Assembly (NCBI GenBank): GCA_963758335.1
Contig: CAVWVF010000004.1
Span: 868,001-932,000 of the forward strand
Direction of reading: 5' to 3'
Source of the DNA: Roseiarcus sp963758335
GTDB taxonomy: Bacteria; Pseudomonadota; Alphaproteobacteria; Rhizobiales; Beijerinckiaceae
Length of the DNA stretch: 64,000 bases
Shown here: piece after piece, positions 10,364 through 19,762 of the stretch
Numbering within the stretch: position 1 is the stretch's first letter
Layout of the letters: each line of letters begins with the position of its first letter
Made by a program: the position numbers and the translations under genes
The notes under the pieces: model-generated
Databases searched by the model: none
The model's input: only the letters and a program-made list of their open reading frames with translations
Told to the model about the DNA's origin: nothing

Positions 10364-11715
10364 TCATAAGCCGTTTTGGAACGCGACTTCTACGCTGGCG
10401 CAGGAACGCGATCGTCCGGCGGAGGGTTTTCGCGCGCGGCGTCCGGCCAAGGCGCGGGCCTTCCAGACGCTCCTCGCGGCGAAGGGGGAGACGGCCGCGG
10501 CGACCGCGGTCGCGGCTTCAGCCCAGGTGCGCAAGGGGCTCGCCTTGATCGCAGCGACCGCGTTCGCATGGAACTCGGCGTCGCGAACGAGCCTGACGAT
10601 CGGCCCAGCGAAAGTGTCGATGTCGTGCGGATCGCCATAGAAGCAGAGAGCGCCCCGACCTCCGGCATCGACGTGGCGTTCGATGCGACGCAGGGCTTTC
10701 CGAACCACAGGCTCTCGCCGATCGGCAACCCCCAGCCTTCGGCGAGGCTCGGAAAGACAGTGAAGCTGGCCCGGCCGTACAGCCAGATGAGCTCTTCGTC
10801 GGTGGGCGCCTGGATCCACAGATAGGGAGCTTCACCACCGGCGCTCCTGAGCGCGCGCACCGCCTCCTGAGCTTGCCAGCCCTCCTTCCCGGCAATGACC
10901 AGCTTCGGCCAGCCTTCGCCCCCTTCGCGCGCAAGCGATTCCCACAATTTCAGGAGACGCGCGTGGTTCTTACGGATTTCGACGGTGCCGACGCAGAGCG
11001 CGAAGGAGCCCAGGCGGTCGAGCATCGCCGTGCGAGGGCTCGGCGGTTCGGGCGCCGCGTGGTTGCGTGGCGCGGCAGAGAACTCATGCGCAAGCGGGAC
11101 CACGGTCGCCGGATCGAGATGCGGGGGCGCTCCGACCGCACGTCGGGCTTCTTCGAGCTGGGCTCTCGTGTGCTCGGAGATCGCGATAGCTCGCGTGGGC
11201 AGACGAAGCATGCGCTCGAAGGAGGCGCGCGACCTGCCGTCGGTCAGGTCAGGGAAGGTGATCGGGATCAGATCGCGGAACAGAACCACGAAGTCGCAGC
11301 CGGTTCGGGCCGCCCGCTCGTATGTCCGAACCCAGTGTGGGTGCGCCCAGAAGGCGCCGCCGACGTAGAGAACGTCCTCGGCGCCGAGGCGCAGATTCGA
11401 CGCCTTCCGGGCCGCCGGGCCGCCGCGACGGGCGAGCTTCAGCTTCAACAGCGCAGGAAACCGAATGTTGCGTGGCAGCGAATAGAACCGACGGATGTCG
11501 GCGTAGATGTCGGAGGTGGTCTTAATCTCATCTTCAGCAAATAGAAAATTTAGGTTGTGGTATAGACCATGTATGTTGGAATATACGTTGGCGTCCCCTT
11601 CATGCAGACGCTTCAACGCGCTGGCGTATTCGATCTGAACGCGTTGAACGCCGCTGAAGTCATCGTTGTGGACGGCATGGAACGCAACGTCCGTGAGATC
11701 GACATTGAGGGTCAT
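10364..11715 (-). pseudogene. Glycosyltransferase family 4 (GT1-fold) with a 2-bp frameshift
   Basis: This looks like a GT-B retaining glycosyltransferase, probably for surface polysaccharide. ATG 11715 (MTLNVDLTDV) was chosen because the extension upstream lacks conservation. Family marks are CVGTVEIRKN, KLVIAGKEGW and the nucleotide-sugar motif EGWGLPIGESLWFGKP. Just after SMPEVGAL the frame is lost: on the plus strand 10645-10650 reads AGAGAG, and removing two bases restores LCFYGDPHD to a stop at 10364. A 2-bp slip in a dinucleotide run could be a mutation, a sequencing error or phase variation. The next genes upstream are a methyltransferase (same strand) and an unknown protein. Confidence 0.75.
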
Positions 11716-12060
11716 CAATCCGCTTTCGTCATGAGAATTGTGACCTCTGGATTTCGATCGGCGACGGCTCCGCTCGGGCAAAGCGTGGGATCACGCATGT
11801 TATAGAGCGCGCGAGTTCGCGTCGAGTGCGAGTCTCCCTGGCGTCACAATGCGATCCGTGGCTCCTCGACGCAGGTAACGTCCCTGTCCGCGCGACGGAG
11901 GCGAAGGCTGACTTTCGGCTGGGTGTCCTATAAGTCGGCGTTGCGTTGCGCTTTCCAGCCGGGAGCGGGTTTTCGTCGACATAATAACCCATTCGCTGGT
12001 CGCGACAACTTTGGATCGATTGGACGCCGCGCCGGTCGCCGAGCCATAACTGTTTTCGGC
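11716..12060. other. Intergenic, no gene seen
   Basis: Short frames on both strands have no recognisable features. The DNA separates the glycosyltransferase from the methyltransferase, both on the minus strand. Confidence 0.45.
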
Positions 12061-13162
12061 TCACAGTCGGGGCGGCAAAAGGGGCTTCTCAACGATGATG
12101 GCGATTGATGTCGCCCGAAACCCGTCGACGCTGAGTTTAACCTGCGGAGGCTGAGGGTCTGCTAGGCCGGAGGCGTCGTGCGGATAGGGCGGAAGGTCGA
12201 CGTAGGAATCGAAGAACTCGTGGCCGGCGTCGAAATCAATGTCGACCAGTCGGCAACCGGCCTCTTCGATCATGGCCTTGAGCGTCGCAAAGTGCTTCTT
12301 TTGGTAGAGCACCGTCGCCCAGTTATCGATCGTCTCCCCGTCGTCGACGTTGTATTCGCTGGTGTGCACGGCGACACCGCCCGGCTTCAGCGAGCGTGTG
12401 GCCTGCCGGACGAATTCCAGTCCATTCTGCAAAGAGCCCAGGTGCTCGAACGCGCAGACCGACCAGCAAAAATCAAACTGACCGTCGAACTTGGACGGGA
12501 TGTCGGTCATGTCGGCGAATTCAAACGAGCAATTCTTGAGAAACTCTTCCCGGTCGACCAACTGCGGCTTCCATAGGACCTCGATGTTCGACGCATGCTG
12601 GTGCGTCAGGCTCCAGCCGCGGCTCCGCTCGTCCTCCGTAGACAGATCCGTGGCGGTGATCCGCGCGCCGCAGCTGACGAACAGCGAAGGCAAGGCCCTC
12701 CGTTCCGACGGCGAAGCCGAACCCCCTCTTTCCGGCCTCGAGGCAGCCTCGCTCCCACAAGCATTGGACGACGTAGGCGTCCTCCCACAACTTGCGATGC
12801 AGCCGCGGGGCGAACTTCAGGCGCTCCGCCCAATAGAGAAACCATGAGGAGGAAAAATCTCTCTGTTTGCAGACCCGCCCCTTGGTTCCGATCATAACCG
12901 GCCGTTCGACAGATCCCGCCGGAATTTGAGAATTGTAGGTCAATTCCGCAATGTAGGCGGCAAACAGTTTCGAGTTGGCGCGCAGGTTGGCGACGTCGCG
13001 CAAGCCTATCGCGGTGGCGAGGCTGTTGGGTTGGAAGCTCGAATTGGTTGGTCGCGCCAGTTCCGCGGCGAGGCGTTCGATTTCGGCCTGGTCCCGCAGG
13101 GCTCGTTCGTGTAGGGCTCGCGCCGCATTTCGTTTTCTCAAAACTCCACCGAAAATATCCAC
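12061..13162 (-). pseudogene. Class I SAM-dependent methyltransferase with one frameshift
   Basis: The N-terminal half (GTG 13162, MDIFGGVLRK) and C-terminal half lie in different frames that meet at about 12695. There the reading GFAVGTEGL continues, with one base removed, as PSLFVSCGARITATDLS. That is the SAM-binding motif I plus the acidic motif II end. FDFCWSVCAFEHLG and LKPGGVAVHTSEYN are later methyltransferase motifs. The total is about 366 residues. A coiled N-terminal segment (residues 9-35) precedes the enzyme domain. Its neighbour is a glycosyltransferase, so a glycan or small surface molecule is a plausible substrate (inference). One indel only, so a sequencing error remains possible. 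Confidence 0.72.
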
Positions 13163-13415
13163 GTTTGCAGCCGTTCATTGTGGAAGGAAAAATCGTCAGT
13201 TGGCCCTGAACATCGTTCCTGTGTATCGCAACCGGCGCAGCGGCAAAAGACATGAAAGACCTCAGGCCCCGCCTGATCGGGTTCAGACACGCCGTCGGCG
13301 CAGCCTTGAATTACGGAAGGGACCCGATTAAGGAAACGGCCAGCCGGGTGAAGTTGTAAACGGTGTTCGCTCCGGCGGCTTCACAGGGATCCCCCTTTCC
13401 GTTACACGCTGGCCG

Positions 13416-14504
13416 ATGAGCCGCCTTCTTTCCATCGTCGGGACGCCGTCGCCCAAGCTCCACGCTGTTCTGGACATCGTGCGTGCGCTCGTGCAGGCCA
13501 CGATCGGCGAACATGTGGTCGTCGTTGCGAATTCGCTCGAAGCGCTGCGCGAGAATTTGCCCGGGAGGCCGACGCTGAACGATAAGCCCGTCGTTTTTTT
13601 GTCCGACTATCCCCAGCCGGATGTGCTTGCGACTTTCTACAACTTGAAAGCGCCAGTCGTGATCTGCATTGACGATTTTGTCACCGTCGCTCTGTTTTCT
13701 GTCGTTTCGCGAGGCTTTGGCGGCGTCGATGCCGCGCGTTTTGCGACGATGGGACTCGTCAACGTCGAACCGACGGTCGTTGCGCCCCCTCCGCTGTCTC
13801 TTTTCGTTGGCGACCCGAAGGCGGAGATGCTCGCGGGCCTCATCGGCAAACTCGCAGCCTTCTACCGCTTGCCCGCGGACAACGGCTCCGTGGAAGAGGT
13901 CCTCCAGTACCTCGGTTTCGCTGAGGAGCCCGCGGCTACGCTCGGCGACTATGCGGCTCGCAAGGTCGCCGCTCCCGACAAGACCGCGAAGGACGGCCGC
14001 GCCGCGCTCGAGGAGAGGAGCCCGCTGGACAGCGAGCTCATCGACTTTCTCGCGCCGCAATATGACATGGTCGCCCACGGCCAAGCTCTCGAGAGATTGG
14101 AGTGGCCTGTTTACGCTCTCCTTCGGCCGGAATTTCCGGACCGGATGACGATCGGCGCGATCGATTTGACTGGGCCGGCGCGACATATTTACTTCGGCCC
14201 GTATTTCGCGCTACCGGCCGGGGCCTGGAGCGTCGACATCTCGTTTAAAGTGCAGGATTGCTATTCCGACAACCAGATTGCGGTGGACGTGTTTGCGACG
14301 AAGGTCCTGTCGATCATACAGGCGAAATTGCCGCCTCAGGGCGTCTACGGCTGTCAGATCCAGTTTGAGATCGAAGATCCGTCGAAGCCGGTCGAAATTC
14401 GCATGCAGTTGCTGACGGGCGCAATCGAAGGCGTCCTTCAGTTGCGCACGATCGCGCTTCACCGGGTCGACACGCTCGAGGCCCCGGACGAAGAGACGTT
14501 CTGA
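13416..14504 (+). CDS. Hypothetical protein beside polysaccharide genes
   Basis: I do not recognise this intact 362-residue protein. The first 110 residues look alpha/beta (VVVVANSLEAL, KPVVFLSDYPQPDVL, PVVICIDDF). The middle is helical and charged. The last 120 residues look like a beta-rich module (GPARHIYFGPYFALPAGAWS, then VDISFKVQDCYSD). It is divergent from the methyltransferase and glycosyltransferase, with 250 bp between, so a role in surface glycan assembly or in binding a glycan is possible but only inferred. It has no signal peptide or membrane segment. Its start at ATG 13416 is the first in a long open frame. Confidence 0.7.
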   Translation: MSRLLSIVGTPSPKLHAVLDIVRALVQATIGEHVVVVANSLEALRENLPGRPTLNDKPVVFLSDYPQPDVLATFYNLKAPVVICIDDFVTVALFSVVSRGFGGVDAARFATMGLVNVEPTVVAPPPLSLFVGDPKAEMLAGLIGKLAAFYRLPADNGSVEEVLQYLGFAEEPAATLGDYAARKVAAPDKTAKDGRAALEERSPLDSELIDFLAPQYDMVAHGQALERLEWPVYALLRPEFPDRMTIGAIDLTGPARHIYFGPYFALPAGAWSVDISFKVQDCYSDNQIAVDVFATKVLSIIQAKLPPQGVYGCQIQFEIEDPSKPVEIRMQLLTGAIEGVLQLRTIALHRVDTLEAPDEETF

Positions 14505-14703
14505 CCCGCGGCCCATGCAGGCTGGATTTCGTGGTCGAGTCCGCCGGCGCATGGAAGGCCAGGCGAAGGTCCATTCGACCGATCCCTGGGATCGGATAAT
14601 CCAGCACTTCTGCGCCGACGCCTCCGACCGGCCGGTCCCCGCCGACCCTTAAGACGGGCGCCCGGCGGGGACGCATGAGCGGCGGCTCAAACTGGGCGAT
14701 CCG

Positions 14704-15030
14704 ATGTCCTATTTGAGGCATGATCCGCCCGCGCTTGGCCATCCCCAAGGCGGCCAGCGGCACAATTCCTCTCCGCTGGCCGATCGCCATTACGGCGGGA
14801 TCGTCTCCGCGAGCGATTTCGAGTTCGACTATCACGAGTGCTATGGGATCATGCCCATGGCGCCATCATCGTACGCGACCGTCATCTCGGCCAAGGAAAG
14901 CTTCGCCTGTGCTGGCGCAACAAAGACCCGCCGTGTCAGACTGACGGGTCAGTTCGTAGCGGCGGTGAAGGTCGAAACCGTCCTCGCGGCGGTTGAGGCT
15001 TCCCCTCTGTTAAGGAAGAGCAATATTTAG
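14704..15030 (+). CDS. Hypothetical protein, possibly a fragment
   Basis: The 108-residue frame has protein-like sequence (SASDFEFDYHECYG, SSYATVISAKESF, RVRLTGQFVAAVKVETVLAA), unlike a random shadow. It stays open upstream of the ATG (HERRLKLGDP), and a second frame just before it (from ATG 14550, MEGQAKVHSTDPWDR) ends at a stop near 14650. It may therefore be the 3' part of a larger frameshifted gene covering 14550-15030. Function unknown. Confidence 0.4.
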   Translation: MSYLRHDPPALGHPQGGQRHNSSPLADRHYGGIVSASDFEFDYHECYGIMPMAPSSYATVISAKESFACAGATKTRRVRLTGQFVAAVKVETVLAAVEASPLLRKSNI

Positions 15031-15107
15031 GCGAATTAGCGGCTTCCATTGTTTCCCAACGTAAGTTATCTCTGTTTCCCGGGGTATGTCAGGCGACGGG
15101 GACCAGA

Positions 15108-16577
15108 ATGCTGCTCAACATTCCGGAAGCGCCGATTGTCGTCTTGGGCGAGGCGATGCTCGACATATTCGTCAGCGGCGACGTCGATCGAATTTCCCCC
15201 GAGGCGCCGGTGCCTGTCCTCCGCCATCGGCGCGACAGGCTGGTGGTGGGCGGCGCTGGAAACGTCGCCTGCAACGTCGCCCATCTCGGCGGCGCGCCGA
15301 TCGTGGTCACGCTGGTCGGCGACGACTCGGAGGGCCGATCGCTGCTGGCGCTGCTCGGCGCCGAGGGCGTGACGGCCGAGGCGATCGTGACGCGGGGGCG
15401 CATGACGATGTCCAAGACGCGCCTGATGGGCGGCAGCCATCATCTCGATCGCGAAGATTCGTCGCCGATTTCCGAAGAGCTCGAAGACGAAGTGCTGGCG
15501 AGGATCAAGTCGGTCCTGCCGCGCGCGCGGGCGCTCGCAATTTCCGACTACGGCAAGGGCATCTGACCGACCGGGTGCTGATCGGCGCGATCGCCATGGC
15601 GCACGCGAGGGGCGTTCCGATCATCGTCGATCCCAAACGCCGCGATTTCTCCCTCTACGCCGGCGCGGACGTGATCAAGCCCAATCGCTCCGAGCTCGCG
15701 GCCGCGAGCGGCCTCAACTGTCACACCGACGAAGAGGTCGTTCGGGCCGCCGAAGCGGTGATGCGGCAGACCGGAGCGGCCCTGCTGGTCACGCGGGCGG
15801 AAAAGGGCATGTCTTATTTTTCATCCGGCTCGCTCCCGATCCACATGCCCACGCAGGCGAAACTCGTTTTCGACGTGTCGGGCGCGGGCGACGCCGTCAT
15901 GGCGACATTCGCTTACGGGCTGGTCGGCGATCTTCCGATCGAACAGACGATGCGGCTCGCCAATCTGGCGGCGGGAATCGTCGTCTCGAAGCCCGGAACG
16001 GCGACCATCACGTTAGATGAACTGCGCGCCGAGGCGGCGCTGCACGAGGAGTCCTCGGCGTTTCGCAAAGGCGGGCTCGCCTCGGTCGGCGAGGCGCGGG
16101 CCATCCGCGAACATTGGTCTTTCGTCCGGCTTCACCAACGGCTGCTTCGACCTCTTGCACCCCGGCCACGTTGCAATTCTGCGGGGAGCGGCGCGCCTTT
16201 GCGACCGCCTGGTCGTAGGCCTCAATGCGGACGAGTCCGTCGCTCGGCTCAAGGGACCTACACGGCCAGTACAGCGGGCGACCGCGCGCGCCGCAGTCCT
16301 GGGCGCGATCGACTGCGTCGATCTGGTCGTCATCTTCGAAGACGACACGCCTTACAATCTGATCGGCGCGTTGATGCCGGACGTGCTGATCAAGGGCGCC
16401 GACTATTCCGAAGATCAGATCGCCGGCGCGGACGTCGTCCGGTCCGCCGGCGGCAGGGTCGAGCGCATCAAGCTGATCGAAGGCCAGTCGACCTCCGAGC
16501 TCATTCGGCGCGCCAACGTTCGGCACGCCCACGTTGAGGACCGCTCCCAAGTTCTGCGTCAAGAGGCGACGCTCTAG
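15108..16577 (+). pseudogene. hldE: Bifunctional heptose-7-P kinase / heptose-1-P adenylyltransferase, two frameshifts
   Basis: HldE makes ADP-heptose for the lipopolysaccharide core. The N-terminal PfkB-type kinase starts at ATG 15108 after a GGGGACC site (VVLGEAMLDIF, GGAGNVACNVAHLGG) and ends prematurely after DYGKGI. One C missing at about 15563 explains the loss, since LTDRVLIG continues in the next frame through the kinase signature DVSGAGDAVMA. Near 16115 one extra T shifts the frame again, into the nucleotidyltransferase domain with FTNGCFDLLHPGHV (the HxGH motif) through to the stop at 16577. Domain order and total length are normal. Both lesions are single-base changes, so either recent inactivation or sequencing errors fit. 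Confidence 0.87.
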
Positions 16578-16601
16578 GTCCGACGCCCCGCACGCTCCGG
16601 A

Positions 16602-18530
16602 TCAGGTTTGCGGCTGCGGCTCGAGACCGCCGGCCTCGGGGCCAATCGGGCGGGGTTTGCCGGTGGAGGGAACGGCGGCGCGGGGCGGCGCCGGCGGCTC
16701 GCGGTCCGACGCCAATTCGCGCACCGGCTTGACCCCCTGGAGAAGACCGACGATCTCTTCGCCCGTCAGCGTCTCGAACTCCATCAAGCCTCGGGCGAGC
16801 GTTTCGAGATCGGCTCGCCGCTCGGTGAGGATCCGGGTGGCGGTGTCGTGGGCTTCCTGCACCAGCCGCCGCACTTCCTGGTCGATCGTCTCAGCGGTCG
16901 CCTCCGAAATGTTCTGCTGGCGGCCGAGCGAGTAGCCAAGGAACACCTCGTCCTGGTTCTCGCCGTACATGACCGTGCCGAGCTTGTCGGAGAATCCAAG
17001 GCGAGTCACCATGGCTCGGGCGATCTTGGTCACCTGCTGGATGTCGCCCGCGGCGCCCGAGGTCACCTTCTCCCTGCCGAATACTAACTCCTCGGCGACG
17101 CGGCCGCCCATCGACATGGCGAGCATGGCGATCAGCTGCTCGTAGCTTTGCGAGATCTGGTCCCGCTCCGGCAAGGACTGCACCATGCCGAGCGCGCGGC
17201 CGCGCGGGATGATCGTCGCTTTGTGGATGGGCGTCGAGGCCGGCATCGAAACGGAAACCAGCGCGTGGCCCGCCTCGTGATAGGCGGTCAGCCGCTTTTC
17301 CTCCTCCGTCATGATGAGCGTGCGCCGCTCGGCGCCCATCATGATCTTGTCGCGCGCGTCCTCGAATTCCTGCCGTGTGACGACCCGCTTGCCGCGGCGG
17401 GCGGCAAGCAGCGCGGCCTCGTTGACCAGGTTCATGAGGTCCGCGCCGGAAAAGCCCGGCGTACCGCGCGAGACGACCTTGAGGTCGACGTCGGGCGCGA
17501 GCGGAACCTTGCGCACGTGAACCTTGAGAATCTTCTCCCGGCCGATGAAGTCGGGGTTGGAGATGACGATCTGGCGGTCGAACCGCCCGGGTCGCAGGAG
17601 CGCTGGATCGAGCACGTCGGGCCGGTTGGTCGCCGCGATGATGATGATGCCTTCGTTCTGTTCGAAGCCGTCCATCTCGACAAGCAACTGGTTCAGCGTC
17701 TGTTCGCGTTCGTCATTGCCGCCGCCGAGGCCCGCGCCGCGATGGCGCCCGACCGCGTCGATCTCGTCGATGAAGATGATACACGGCGCATTCTTCTTGG
17801 CCTGCTCGAACATGTCGCGCACGCGGCTTGCGCCGACACCGACGAACATTTCGACGAAGTCGGAGCCCGAAATGGTGAAAAAAGGCACGTTGGCCTCGCC
17901 GGCGACCGCGCGCGCGGTGAGCGTTTTGCCGGTGCCGGGCGGTCCGACTAGCAGAACGCCGCGGGGAATTCGCCCGCCGAGCTTCTGGAACTTCTGCGGA
18001 TCGCGCAGGAATTCGACGATCTCCTGCAGGTCCTCCTTGGCTTCATCGACGCCGGCGACGTCCTCGAAGGTGACCCGCCCCTGCGCCTCCGTGAGCAGCT
18101 TCGCCTTGGACTTGCCGAAGCCCATCGCCTTGCCCGCGCCGCCCTGCATCTGGCGGGTCATGTAGACCCAGAGGCCAAGGAACAGCAGAACCGGCAGGAC
18201 GCTGGAGACGATCGTGAGCAGCCAGTTGTTGCCGTCGGATGGCGGTTTGGCGATGATCGTCACGTCCTTCTTGTAGAGCGTCTGGACGAGGGTCGGGTCG
18301 CTCGGAGCGTATGTCTGGAACGCGCGCCCGTCTTTCATGTGGCCAGAAATTTCTGGCCCAGCGATAGTGACGTCGCGAATGTTGCCTGCGTCGACGTCGC
18401 TCAAGAGCTGGCTGAAGGTGATCTCGCTCGATGGGGCCTTCTGGCCGGGGCTTTGGAACAGCGTCACCAGCGCCAGGACGAGCAGGAAAATAATCACCCA
18501 CAGGGCGAAATTACGGTAATTCGCGTTCAT
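16602..18530 (-). CDS. ftsH: ATP-dependent zinc metalloprotease FtsH
   Basis: This inner-membrane AAA+ protease degrades misassembled membrane proteins and regulatory substrates such as LpxC. It is 642 residues and intact. Two transmembrane segments (about 8-25 and 104-125) flank a periplasmic loop. The AAA module has Walker A GPPGTGKT at 196-203, Walker B IIFIDEIDAV at 251-260 and the second-region motif ATNRPDVLDPALLRPGRFDR. The zinc protease site HEAGH is at 418-422. The ATG at 18530 sits behind GGGAAGG; a longer upstream frame was rejected because MNANYRNFALW is the usual family start. The C-terminal tail is proline-rich. It is convergent with hldE, 24 bp apart. Confidence 0.98.
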   Translation of the reverse strand: MNANYRNFALWVIIFLLVLALVTLFQSPGQKAPSSEITFSQLLSDVDAGNIRDVTIAGPEISGHMKDGRAFQTYAPSDPTLVQTLYKKDVTIIAKPPSDGNNWLLTIVSSVLPVLLFLGLWVYMTRQMQGGAGKAMGFGKSKAKLLTEAQGRVTFEDVAGVDEAKEDLQEIVEFLRDPQKFQKLGGRIPRGVLLVGPPGTGKTLTARAVAGEANVPFFTISGSDFVEMFVGVGASRVRDMFEQAKKNAPCIIFIDEIDAVGRHRGAGLGGGNDEREQTLNQLLVEMDGFEQNEGIIIIAATNRPDVLDPALLRPGRFDRQIVISNPDFIGREKILKVHVRKVPLAPDVDLKVVSRGTPGFSGADLMNLVNEAALLAARRGKRVVTRQEFEDARDKIMMGAERRTLIMTEEEKRLTAYHEAGHALVSVSMPASTPIHKATIIPRGRALGMVQSLPERDQISQSYEQLIAMLAMSMGGRVAEELVFGREKVTSGAAGDIQQVTKIARAMVTRLGFSDKLGTVMYGENQDEVFLGYSLGRQQNISEATAETIDQEVRRLVQEAHDTATRILTERRADLETLARGLMEFETLTGEEIVGLLQGVKPVRELASDREPPAPPRAAVPSTGKPRPIGPEAGGLEPQPQT

Positions 18531-18705
18531 AGCCTTCCCATAACGGCGGGGTGGCGGAGTATTTACCGACGTATCCCGGCTCAGCCGTACGCAGACATTT
18601 AAGCGCGCTCGGCCGAATTGCCAAGGGAACCCCAATTCGCTCGTCCGGAACTAAAGTCCACAATTGGAGCCTTTTGGCGGCGCGCACTCGTCCTCCGATG
18701 AAGAA

Positions 18706-19762
18706 TTAAGCCGTTCTTTGTTCGACGAGCGCCAATTCTTCCATCATCGCGTGCCGCATCAGGTATTTTTGCGCCTTTCCCGTCACCGTCATCGGGAAAG
18801 AATCGACGAATCGGACCTAACGCGGCACCTTATAGTGGGCGATTGAGGCGCGACAGAATGCAATGACTTCGTCTTCGCTGAGCGCCACGCCCTCGCGCCG
18901 ACGGATCCACACGCACAGCTCCTCCCCATAGTGATCATCCGGGACGCCGAAAGCCTGGACGTCGGCGATTGCGGGGTGGGTGTACAGAAATTCTTCGACC
19001 TCTCGCGGATAGATATTTTCGCCGCCGCGGATGATCATGTCCTTCAGGCGGCCGACAATGTTGCAGTAGCCTTCCGCATCGATGGTCGCGAGATCCCCGG
19101 TGTGCATGAAGCGCGCTTCGTCGATGGCTGCCGCGGTTGCAGGCGCCGTGGGTGACGCAGGCGAGGTTGCCCAGCACCATCCCGAAACAGTGGTAGTAAG
19201 GCACCGGAATGCACAACCGGTCGTCCGGCATCAGGCGCATCGCCTCGCCGATGAAATAGCCGTTGTTGACGATGTTGTGATGGGTCAGCGTCGCTCCTTT
19301 CGGAGCGCCGGTGGTGCCCGAGGTGAACTGGATGTTGATCGGATCGTCGAACTGCAGCGTCGCGCCGAAGGCGGCGAGCGCCTCGCTCGCGTTCTCGGCG
19401 GCGGGACGGGCGACGTCGACGAAATTGAGCATGCCGGGCGTTTTCTCTGCGCCGAGCCGTATGACGATCTCGAGATTAGGCAGGTCCCATGGACGCGAGC
19501 CTACCGGGAACGGCGGCGTCGATCTCGGGCGCGAGCGAGCGCAACGAGGCGAAATAGTCGTTGTTCTTGTGGCCCGGGCTCAGAATCAGCGCGCGGCAAC
19601 CGGACTTCCTGATCGCATAATCGAATTCGTGCGAACGATAGGCCGGATTGATGTTGACCAGGATCAGTCCCGCGAGGGCGCTGCCGAACTGCGCCAGCGC
19701 CCACTCGCTGTTGTTGGCCGACCAGATGCCGATCCGGTCGCCTTTTTCGAGGCCGAGCGCCC
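18706..19762 (-). pseudogene. Gutted AMP-binding acyl-CoA synthetase, truncated by IS66
   Basis: Pieces of one long acyl-CoA synthetase read on the minus strand. ALGLEKGDRIGIWSANN begins right at the IS66 boundary, so roughly the first 70 residues are gone. After a frameshift near 19490 comes the AMP-binding signature FTSGTTGAPKGATLTHHN. At about 19140 LACVTHGA jumps to TAAAIDEARFMHTGD, skipping roughly 120 residues. Then HYKVPR meets an in-frame TAG at 18817-18819 where relatives have a Tyr codon, and VTGKAQKYLMR follows to the stop at 18706. Four independent lesions make this a true pseudogene. Confidence 0.88.

Noticed and set aside
17148..17951. 267-codon plus-strand frame opposite ftsH
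   Set aside because: Shadow of ftsH; no independent evidence.
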